Below, in pieces: positions 26,347 through 33,261 of a stretch of DNA of 64,000 bases. The notes under the pieces are model-generated. The model was given only the letters and a program-made list of their open reading frames with translations, was not told the DNA's origin and did no database searches. The translations under genes and the position numbers were made by a program. Source of the stretch: Sphaerochaeta globosa str. Buddy (lineage in GTDB: Bacteria > Spirochaetota > Spirochaetia > Sphaerochaetales > Sphaerochaetaceae); assembly GCF_000190435.1 (NCBI RefSeq), contig NC_015152.1, positions 2,486,458-2,550,457 on the forward strand. The letters are read 5' to 3'. Position 1 is the first letter of the stretch. Each line of letters begins with the position of its first letter.

Positions 26347-28095
26347 TCAGGCCTTATAAACAGGAATTTCCTGATAGGTGGTATGCAAGAGATGATGCGC
26401 CTTGTGGCTCATCGGCTTTTCGAGGTAGGTCTCGTAGAGTTTCTGAATCGATTCATTCTCATGCGAGCGCCTCACTGCGCTGTTCTTGTCGTCGGTATAC
26501 AGACCGGCGGAGCGTTCCTTGCGCAGACTATCGGTAGCACCGTAGGGCTGACCGCCACCGGCGATACAACCACCGCGGCAAGCCATGACCTCGATGAACT
26601 CATAGGGAGCTTGCTTGCCCTCAGCCTTGGCAGCGCGGATCTCATCCATCACTTCCTTGACATGGGACAGACCGTGAACGACAGCTACGCGAACCGGAGT
26701 TCCGTCAAAGTCGACCGTTCCCTTCTTGATTTCAGAAAGACCGCGAACGACGTCTACCTCAACGTTCTGAAGCTCATTACCGGTTACAATATGGTAGGCA
26801 GTGCGTACTGCAGCTTCCATAACACCACCGGTGGCACCAAAGATGGTACCGGCTCCGCTATACTCACCAAGCGGACTGTCGGCCTCTTCCTCGGCAAGAG
26901 AAAGGAAATCGATTCCCTGACTCTTGATCAGACGGGCGAACTCGCGGGTGGTCAGCACCAAATCCACATCTCTGAAGCCGCTGGCGTACATATGCTCGTC
27001 GCGATCGGATTCATACTTCTTCGCGGTACAGGGCATTATGGCAACGGTATACATCTTTGCAGGATCCATGCCCATCTTCTCGGCATAGAAAGTCTTCTCG
27101 ATAGCTCCAACCATCTGCATCGGGCTCTTGGCACTGGACACATGGTCAAGCAGGTCGGGGTAGTACTTCTGAACGTAGTCAACCCAGGCCGGGCAGCAGC
27201 TGGTCATCTGAGGTAGTGCTCCACCCTTGGTCAGACGGGTTACCAGTTCGGTTCCTTCTTCCATGATGGTGAGGTCGGCACCGAAGTTGGTGTCATGCAC
27301 AGCCTTGGCTCCAAGCCTGCGAAGTGCAGCATAGATTTTCTTGGTTGTGACAGTCCCTGCAGGAAGACCGAAGGATTCGGACAGTCCTACACGGATTGAG
27401 GGAGCGATTTGGACGACGACCTGCTTCTGGGGATCAGCGGCAGCAGCGAGGAAGGTTGCAATCTCATCCTTCTCATAGATGGCGCCAACCGGGCAGTGTG
27501 CAGCACACTGGCCACAGCGTACGCAGGGGCTGTCCTCAAGCTTGAGCATGGCAGCGGGAGCCATGCAGGTCTCATCGCCACGACCGATGAACTCAAGGGC
27601 AAATACACCCTGGAGGTCCTGGCAGACCTGTACGCAGCGTCCGCACTTGATGCACTTTTCTGGATCCAAAACGATGGAGGCAGACGAAGTGTCCTTTGCG
27701 CGGTCATTGAGGCGGACCTCAAAAGGCTGCTCACGGATGCCAAACTCAGCAGCAAGGTCCTGCAGCTCACACTCACCATTGCGAATACAGGTAAGGCAGC
27801 TGGAGGGGTGCGTGGACAGAATCAACTCCAAAATGGTCTTGCGGGCTTCGAACAACTCATGGTCGTGGGTGATGACACTCAGACCTTCATTGACCGGTGC
27901 TGCGCAAGCACGAATAATCTTTGCGCTGCCTTCCTGCTTCACGATACACAGACCGCAGGAGCCGAAGGGCTTGAGGTCTTCGTGGTAGCAGAGAGTCGGG
28001 ATTTTGACCCCGGCTTTCTTGGCTGCATTCAGAACACTGGTCCCCTCTTCAACTTCAACAGGGATGCCATTTATCTTCACATGTACGATACTCAA
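26347..28095 (-). CDS. hydA: [FeFe] hydrogenase catalytic subunit HydA (trimeric, bifurcating type)
   Basis: Forms or oxidises hydrogen at the H-cluster. 582 residues: N-terminal [2Fe-2S] domain (CYHEDLKPFGSCGLC), a His-Cys [4Fe-4S] motif (HPSSCLTCIRNGEC), two [4Fe-4S] ferredoxin motifs (CIKCGRCVQVCQ, CVRCGQCAAHCP) and the H domain with intact L1 TSCCPAW, L2 MPCTAKKYE and L3 MACRGGCIAGGG, so catalysis is expected. A C-terminal small-subunit domain is fused (residues 515-582). Start is a TTG at 28095 with AGGAG 7 nt upstream. Context with hydB and hydC suggests electron bifurcation between NADH and ferredoxin. Last gene of the operon. Confidence 0.94.
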   Translation of the reverse strand: MSIVHVKINGIPVEVEEGTSVLNAAKKAGVKIPTLCYHEDLKPFGSCGLCIVKQEGSAKIIRACAAPVNEGLSVITHDHELFEARKTILELILSTHPSSCLTCIRNGECELQDLAAEFGIREQPFEVRLNDRAKDTSSASIVLDPEKCIKCGRCVQVCQDLQGVFALEFIGRGDETCMAPAAMLKLEDSPCVRCGQCAAHCPVGAIYEKDEIATFLAAAADPQKQVVVQIAPSIRVGLSESFGLPAGTVTTKKIYAALRRLGAKAVHDTNFGADLTIMEEGTELVTRLTKGGALPQMTSCCPAWVDYVQKYYPDLLDHVSSAKSPMQMVGAIEKTFYAEKMGMDPAKMYTVAIMPCTAKKYESDRDEHMYASGFRDVDLVLTTREFARLIKSQGIDFLSLAEEEADSPLGEYSGAGTIFGATGGVMEAAVRTAYHIVTGNELQNVEVDVVRGLSEIKKGTVDFDGTPVRVAVVHGLSHVKEVMDEIRAAKAEGKQAPYEFIEVMACRGGCIAGGGQPYGATDSLRKERSAGLYTDDKNSAVRRSHENESIQKLYETYLEKPMSHKAHHLLHTTYQEIPVYKA

Positions 28096-28116
28096 TTGTT
28101 TACTCCTCTCCTGATC

Positions 28117-29904
28117 CTAGTGGATTTCGACAGCGCCGAACTTACAGGTCTCCATGCAGACTCCACACTTGATGCAGATGGACTGATCGATGACATGAAC
28201 CTGTTTTCGTTCGCCTGAGATTGCAGCGACGGGACACTTTCGTGCACAAGCCGTACAACCGATACACTTCTCGGCATTGATCGTGTAGGAAATGAGTTTC
28301 TTACACTTACCGCTTGGGCAAGTCTTGTCCACGATGTGGGCGAGATACTCTTCCTTGAAGTGTTTGATCGAAGAGAGGACCGGGTTTGGAGTGGTCTGTC
28401 CCAGAGCACACAGACTGCCCTTCTTCATTGCCTCGCCGATATTGGCAAGGGTATCCAAATCCTTGAGCGTGCCATTTCCTGCAGTAATCTTCTCCAGGAT
28501 GTTGCACAAGGACTTTCCACCGATTCTGCACGGGGCACATTTTCCGCAGGATTCATCAACGGAGAAGTTCAGGTAGAACTTCGCAACGTCGACGATGCAG
28601 TCGTCCTCGTCCATGACGATCATACCACCGCTTCCCATCATCGAGCCGATACGGATAAGCGAGCCGAAATCGATCGGGGTGTCGAGGTTCTCTGCAGTGA
28701 TGACGCCGCCTGACGGACCGCCGGTCTGCACAGCCTTGAACTTTTTGTCATGGGCAATGCCGCCGCCGATGTCGTAAATGATCTCACGCAGGGTGGTTCC
28801 CATCGGAACTTCTACCAGGCCGGAGTTGCGGATCTTGCCGGTAAGGGCGAAAACCTTGGTTCCCTTGCTGTCAGCAGTACCAATCTTATTGAACCAGTTG
28901 CCGCCCTTGGTGAGAATAACGGGGACGTTTGCCCAGGTTTCAACGTTGTTGATAACCGTCGGCTTACCCCACAAGCCTTTTACCGCTGGGAATGGGGGAC
29001 GGGGCTGGGGCATGCCACGCTTGCCTTCGATGGACTGCAACAGGGCAGTTTCCTCACCGCAGACGAACGCACCGGCTCCAAGACGAATTTCAATATCGAA
29101 ATCAAAACCGCTGCCCAGAATGTTCTTGCCCAAGAGGCCGTATTCACGTGCCTGCTTCATGGCAATTTCAAGGCGGTGGATAGCCAAGGGATACTCGGCA
29201 CGAATGTAGATGAAGCCTTGGTTTGCACCGATGGTCTTACCGCAGATGGTCATGGCTTCGAGCACGGAATGCGGGTCGCCTTCACATGTCGAGCGGTCCA
29301 TGTAGGCACCCGGGTCCCCTTCGTCGGCGTTGCAAACGACATACTTGGTGTCGTTTTGTACTTGACGGGAGAAATTCCATTTCATCCAGGTGGGGAAGCC
29401 GGCACCGCCGCGGCCGCGCAAGCCTGCAGTCTTCAGCTCCTCGATAATTTCCTCACCGGTCATCTCAAAGAGAGCCTTTTCAAGACCTTGGTAGCCTTCA
29501 CGGGCAATGTATTCATCAATGTTTTCGGGATCGATAAAACCGCAGTTGCGCAGTACGATACGAAATTGCTTCTGGTAGAACTTGATGTCCTCAACCTTGG
29601 CATGCTTGCGGCTGGATTCCTTGTCGTACAGCAGACGGGTGACTTCGCGGCCCTTGATAACGTGCTCGCTGATCAACTCCTTGGCATCCTCGGGAGTAAC
29701 TTTTACATAGAAAGAGTCCTCAGGAAGGATTTTGACGATCGGGCCCTGCTCACAGAAACCGAAACAGCCGGTCTTGACGACCTGCACTTCATCAGCGATT
29801 CCCTGTGCCTTGCACTCCTCTATCAGGTTCTGGTAAATCTGGTCCGAGCGGCTTGACTCACAAGCAGTACCTCCGCAGACCAAGATGTAGTTTCTGAACG
29901 CCAT
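28117..29904 (-). CDS. hydB: Hydrogenase subunit HydB (NuoF-like, flavin and NADH binding)
   Basis: 595 residues. N-terminal thioredoxin-like [2Fe-2S] domain (LVCGGTACESS...KTGCFGFCEQGP), a NuoF core with the NADH/FMN loop (GRGGAGFPTWMKW and GEETALLQSIEG), a C-terminal NuoF iron-sulfur motif (ESCGKCAPCRIGG), and two extra [4Fe-4S] motifs at the end (CIGCTACARKCP, CIKCGVCMETCK). This is the layout of HydB in bifurcating hydrogenases, where the flavin splits electrons between NAD and ferredoxin. The ATG overlaps the ferredoxin gene stop (TAATG) with a GGGGGT upstream. Confidence 0.94.
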   Translation of the reverse strand: MAFRNYILVCGGTACESSRSDQIYQNLIEECKAQGIADEVQVVKTGCFGFCEQGPIVKILPEDSFYVKVTPEDAKELISEHVIKGREVTRLLYDKESSRKHAKVEDIKFYQKQFRIVLRNCGFIDPENIDEYIAREGYQGLEKALFEMTGEEIIEELKTAGLRGRGGAGFPTWMKWNFSRQVQNDTKYVVCNADEGDPGAYMDRSTCEGDPHSVLEAMTICGKTIGANQGFIYIRAEYPLAIHRLEIAMKQAREYGLLGKNILGSGFDFDIEIRLGAGAFVCGEETALLQSIEGKRGMPQPRPPFPAVKGLWGKPTVINNVETWANVPVILTKGGNWFNKIGTADSKGTKVFALTGKIRNSGLVEVPMGTTLREIIYDIGGGIAHDKKFKAVQTGGPSGGVITAENLDTPIDFGSLIRIGSMMGSGGMIVMDEDDCIVDVAKFYLNFSVDESCGKCAPCRIGGKSLCNILEKITAGNGTLKDLDTLANIGEAMKKGSLCALGQTTPNPVLSSIKHFKEEYLAHIVDKTCPSGKCKKLISYTINAEKCIGCTACARKCPVAAISGERKQVHVIDQSICIKCGVCMETCKFGAVEIH

Positions 29905-30308
29905 TATTTACCCCCGTTCTTCTTGATGATGTCAGCTGCCGGCCGATCGAACATGTGGTCGGTCACCAATTGCTTACCAATGATGTGCTGTTCAACGATC
30001 TTACGAGCGGTTGCAGCATCCACTTTTCCATAGATTACGTCGGGCATGCCGGGAACGATGACCTCGATGGTCGGCTCTACATAGCAAAGGCCCATGCATC
30101 CGGTCTGGGTGACCGATACGTTTTCAATTTTCATTTCGTCCAGAACCTGCAAGAAGGTATCGAGTGCGACTTTGGCGCCGGCGGCAATACCGCAAGTACC
30201 CATTCCCACTACAATGCGGGAATCCTTTCCCTCGATATCACGCTTCTGCAGCTCGCTTTGCTTCTGGTCCCTGAGCTTTCTCAGCTCCTCTAGTGTCATT
30301 TTTGCCAT
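29904..30308 (-). CDS. Thioredoxin-like [2Fe-2S] ferredoxin of the hydrogenase operon
   Basis: 134 residues, cytoplasmic. Four cluster cysteines are in the thioredoxin-like pattern: GMGTCGIAAGA (a single N-terminal Cys visible here) and QTGCMGLCYVEP; the N-terminal half has one fewer Cys than the usual CxxxxC pair, so the cluster ligation is not fully clear. A basic helix with Lys, Arg and Gln opens the protein. ATG at 30308 has AGGAG 8 nt upstream, better placed than the GTG at 30314. Lies between the HATPase gene (overlap zone of a few nt) and hydB. Confidence 0.85.
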   Translation of the reverse strand: MAKMTLEELRKLRDQKQSELQKRDIEGKDSRIVVGMGTCGIAAGAKVALDTFLQVLDEMKIENVSVTQTGCMGLCYVEPTIEVIVPGMPDVIYGKVDAATARKIVEQHIIGKQLVTDHMFDRPAADIIKKNGGK

Positions 30309-30310
30309 GT

Positions 30311-30925
30311 TCACATCTCCTGTTGTTTGGAAAGCGGCGCTTTTTGCTTGTGTAGATTCAGACTTGCGTAATATTGCCGAACATCCTCTTCCTGTGAAGT
30401 CACATACTCCTTCAACAGGTTCAAGGTCCCACTGGTGGTCAGGCTTCCGAGTACTTCCTCAAGCTCCAACTTATCCAGCTGGTAGCTCCCCGAGCCTTTT
30501 TGTGTACTGATCGTCCGCTTGATGACAAACCCCTTTGCCAGTGGGTGAGCCAACAGAATTACGAACGTTGCACACAGATCCCCAAGTGGTGGGGCATCAA
30601 GGTGGGCCAGATTGAAACTGAATTCAACGGTGGTACCGACCCCGACTTCGGAATGGAGGGCGAAAGTTCCTTCACAGGCTTCACAAGCCTGGATGAGAAA
30701 CGGCAACCCCAATCCTACCTTACGCGTACTGTGCTTCTTCCCATCCGTGTAGAACGGGTCGAGCACCCTTTTCTGAACCTCTGCATCCATCCCCTTCCCA
30801 TTATCCCGAACCGTGCAGTCCAATCTGTCCTCGGTTTGGTCGATCAGCAGTTCAACCTGTGAACTGTCTGCCTCGAAGGAGTTTTGTACGATATCAAGCA
30901 GATAGTCGTCGATGCAGATATGCAT
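30311..30925 (-). CDS. HATPase-domain protein inside the hydrogenase operon
   Basis: 204 residues. A GHKL ATPase domain occupies residues 1-112: N-box DIVQNSFEADSS, G1 RDNGKGMD, the segment DPFYTDGKKHSTRKVGLGLPFL with G2, and GVGTTVEFSF. It lacks the dimerisation and phosphoacceptor part of a histidine kinase. Residues 113-204 are a small unrecognised domain. Similar kinase-like proteins occur in hyd operons of clostridia and Thermotogales, and this genome also has a separate one at 8214. Its target is unknown. Confidence 0.8.
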   Translation of the reverse strand: MHICIDDYLLDIVQNSFEADSSQVELLIDQTEDRLDCTVRDNGKGMDAEVQKRVLDPFYTDGKKHSTRKVGLGLPFLIQACEACEGTFALHSEVGVGTTVEFSFNLAHLDAPPLGDLCATFVILLAHPLAKGFVIKRTISTQKGSGSYQLDKLELEEVLGSLTTSGTLNLLKEYVTSQEEDVRQYYASLNLHKQKAPLSKQQEM

Positions 30926-30945
30926 TACGAAGAGCGCCTCTCTTC

Positions 30946-31419
30946 TTACCTGAACTTCGCGATGATTCCGGAAATCTGGTCTTTAGTGACCTTGCCGAAA
31001 ACCTCTCCACCGACAGTCATTACGGGAGCAAGCCCGCAGCAACCGACACACCGTACCGCATCAAGGGAAAAGTTGCCGTCCTCGGTAACTGCTCCGACAG
31101 GCAGATGAAGCTGCTTGTCAATCTCGTCAATGAGCGGCTGTGCACCCTTGAGATAACAAGCTGTTCCCAGACATACCTGGATGTTGTGCTTACCCGGCTT
31201 TGTCAACTTGAAAAAGTGGTAGAAAGATACGACACCCCAAATGGTAGCCAAGGGTACATCGAGCTGAGCTGCCACCAGATCCGCTGCCTCGCGGGAGATG
31301 TAGCCCTGTTCCTGCTGTACCTTATGGAGCACCATGATGAGATTGCCCGGCTTGGTTTTCCATTCCTTGATGAAAGACACCAGAGCGGGTGAGAACGTGA
31401 ATTCGTTATTGTCCGACAT
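30946..31419 (-). CDS. hydC: Hydrogenase subunit HydC (NuoE-like [2Fe-2S])
   Basis: 157 residues of the 24-kDa NuoE type: an N-terminal helical region and a thioredoxin fold carrying a [2Fe-2S] cluster with ligands in QVCLGTACYLKGA and VRCVGCCGLAPV. It passes electrons between HydB and other subunits. ATG at 31419 has GGAGG 6 nt upstream. First gene of the operon, 160-180 bp from the divergent rex gene with shared candidate operators. Confidence 0.93.
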   Translation of the reverse strand: MSDNNEFTFSPALVSFIKEWKTKPGNLIMVLHKVQQEQGYISREAADLVAAQLDVPLATIWGVVSFYHFFKLTKPGKHNIQVCLGTACYLKGAQPLIDEIDKQLHLPVGAVTEDGNFSLDAVRCVGCCGLAPVMTVGGEVFGKVTKDQISGIIAKFR

Positions 31420-31485
31420 GTAACCTCCAGTACCCAAATAAACGTTGGGAGTATCCTAGCACTTTTTCCTCTCTCTTGTACATAA

Positions 31486-31586
31486 CATTTTTGACATAAA
31501 ACAGGGTTTTATCTACAAGACTCTATTTTTTGGAACAATATATTGACCAAGTACGAGAGTTAATGTACAATTTTTCACATAAACAG
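31486..31586. promoter_or_regulatory. Repeated candidate Rex-binding motifs between hydC and rex
   Basis: Two similar stretches in the same orientation: ACATTTTTGACATAAAACAGG starting near 31485 and ACAATTTTTCACATAAACAGG starting near 31567. The second lies inside GTTAATGT-N10-ACATAAAC, an imperfect dyad overlapping the rex -10 box. Rex sites are usually TTGTGA-like dyads, so these fit only loosely. A palindrome CAATATATTG lies between them (31536-31545). Confidence 0.4.
31543..31571 (+). promoter_or_regulatory. rex promoter
   Basis: TTGACC (31543-31548), 17-nt spacer, TACAAT (31566-31571). The start point would be about 31578, followed by CAGGAGTAAATGAT as ribosome site. The -10 box overlaps the candidate operator, which would allow autoregulation. 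Confidence 0.65.
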
Positions 31587-31597
31587 GAGTAAATGAT

Positions 31598-32233
31598 ATG
31601 AACAACGACCAACTCATACGAATCACCAGATACTACCGCTCGCTTAATCGTCTGAAGACCATCGGACTTGAGAAAGTGTTTGCACATAACCTAGCCGATG
31701 CAGCCGGTGTTTCAGCTGCAATTGTACGTAAAGATTTCTCCCAATTGGGAATCCATGGACAGAAACGCGGCGGCTATGAAATCCACGACCTACTGATTTC
31801 CTTGGGTGAAATCCTTGGCAAGGGAGACAGCCAGAACTGCATTATCATCGGCTGCGGGAGAATCGGAAAAGCGTTGATGCACTACAATGGCTTTGAGCCC
31901 GACGGCATCCGTATTGTTGCAGGGTTTGACAGCGATCCGCTGGTGTACAGCGATGCCTCGCATCCGGTGCCCATCTATCCTATCAGTCGTATCGATGAGG
32001 TGGTCGAAGCTCTGGAAGTCACTGCAGGCATCATCACCGTTCCTGAACAGGCAGCATCGGACAGCTATGAACGACTGCTCAAGGCAGGAGTCTTGGGAAT
32101 CCTGAACTTCAGTCCCATCACTCTCAAGCCTCAGGCAATCGAGGACGGACGCATACCTGTCGTGCACAACATCAACATTGCCTTGGAGCTGGAGCAGATT
32201 TTCTACGAGCTCAAGTTCCCCAAGGCGAAGTAA
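31598..32233 (+). CDS. rex: Redox-sensing transcriptional repressor Rex
   Basis: Binds DNA when NADH is low and releases it when NADH is high, controlling fermentation and hydrogenase genes. 211 residues: winged-helix N-terminal domain (RITRYYRSLNRL...GVSAAIVRKDFSQLG) and a Rossmann domain with the NADH-binding GCGRIGKAL motif, then the swapped C-terminal helix. CAGGAG lies 9 nt upstream of the ATG. It is divergent from hydC-hydA, and control of that operon is the natural inference. Confidence 0.95.
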   Translation: MNNDQLIRITRYYRSLNRLKTIGLEKVFAHNLADAAGVSAAIVRKDFSQLGIHGQKRGGYEIHDLLISLGEILGKGDSQNCIIIGCGRIGKALMHYNGFEPDGIRIVAGFDSDPLVYSDASHPVPIYPISRIDEVVEALEVTAGIITVPEQAASDSYERLLKAGVLGILNFSPITLKPQAIEDGRIPVVHNINIALELEQIFYELKFPKAK

Positions 32234-33247
32234 TCAGCGCCGTTTCAGGGTCATCAGGACCGGGAAATGGTCGCTGACACCTTGCAATGTATTCAAATTC
32301 CACGCATAGGGCCTGCCGTCACTGCTACACAATGACGGCAGGTTCTGTATTGTAAAGCTCTCATACTCCCATCCCATACCATCAAACAATTTGTTGTTGC
32401 ACAAAATCTGGTCGTACCGATGCCACTGCCCGTCCCAATTACAGGATCCCGAAACACTGCTAGTCCATGCCTGGTCCAAATAGGGGCAGTAGTAGAGAGC
32501 GGGAGAGAGCTGTTGTGAGCTTCCGACCAATCCCAGTGAACCGGCGTTTTGATACACTCCTGCATCGGGGTGACTCATATCAACCAGGGCCGGCTGCCCA
32601 CTTTCTGTAGACCATATGCTGGTGGGATCCTCGTTGAAGTCCCCGCACAACAATACGGCTGAGCTTGCATGTTTCTGTGCCGCCGACCCTACTGCCTTGG
32701 CAAGGGCAAGGCGAAGCTCCGACCCATCCCCGATCTGACTTTTGGCATGGAGGGCGAACAGGCAGATATCTCCCGCTTGGGTGGCAATGGTTGCCTGAAG
32801 CACCGGCCTGATACCATCAGAGCCGTGAACCAGGGAAGAAGTAATGGGGTGGCGGCTGATGATGGCAACAGAAATGGCAGCATCAGAGCCTTTTGCCACA
32901 GCATACCAACGATACCCTTTGCGTCCCAGATGGAGGGACAGCAAGTCTTGTACCACAGAAAGTCCTTCAACTTCCTCAAGTATTATCGCATCGGGAAAAC
33001 CGATTCTATCACTGAGGAGCATAGTGCTGAGTGTGGTAAGGCGCATGCGGTAGGAACGATCTGTCCAATTTTTTGCATCTTGATACTCCGGGTATTCACC
33101 TCCATCCAACTGTGCATCGAAGAGGTTCTGCACGTTGTACGAAAGCACACGGAAATGTTTCGGGTCGTCTTGGATATCGCAGGAACAACCGGAGAAGAGT
33201 ATCAGAAAAACAAGAAGTACAATCACCATGCCCAATAAGGTATGCAA
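32234..33247 (-). CDS. Endonuclease/exonuclease/phosphatase-family lipoprotein
   Basis: 337 residues. A lipobox signal peptide (hydrophobic 5-19, FSGC, Cys near 21) is followed by an EEP-fold domain: FRVLSYNVQNLFD (Asn of the active site), IILEEVEGL (metal Glu), LLCGDFNEDP (catalytic DFN) and GVSDHFPVLMTL (SDHxP His). The fold hydrolyses phosphodiesters of DNA, sphingolipids or inositol phosphates; the export signal points to an extracytoplasmic substrate. The TTG at 33247 is partly supported by a GGGTGA; an ATG six codons later has no ribosome site. It follows the MFS-HEAT gene by 14 nt. Confidence 0.83.
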   Translation of the reverse strand: MHTLLGMVIVLLVFLILFSGCSCDIQDDPKHFRVLSYNVQNLFDAQLDGGEYPEYQDAKNWTDRSYRMRLTTLSTMLLSDRIGFPDAIILEEVEGLSVVQDLLSLHLGRKGYRWYAVAKGSDAAISVAIISRHPITSSLVHGSDGIRPVLQATIATQAGDICLFALHAKSQIGDGSELRLALAKAVGSAAQKHASSAVLLCGDFNEDPTSIWSTESGQPALVDMSHPDAGVYQNAGSLGLVGSSQQLSPALYYCPYLDQAWTSSVSGSCNWDGQWHRYDQILCNNKLFDGMGWEYESFTIQNLPSLCSSDGRPYAWNLNTLQGVSDHFPVLMTLKRR

Positions 33248-33261
33248 TCACCCTGTTTGCT

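Noticed and set aside
26239-27216. Plus-strand frame of 325 codons opposite the end of hydA
   Set aside because: It begins in the terminator region and runs antisense to the H-cluster domain; not credible as a gene.
28750-29856. Long plus-strand frame opposite hydB
   Set aside because: Antisense shadow of a conserved gene; no signal for translation.
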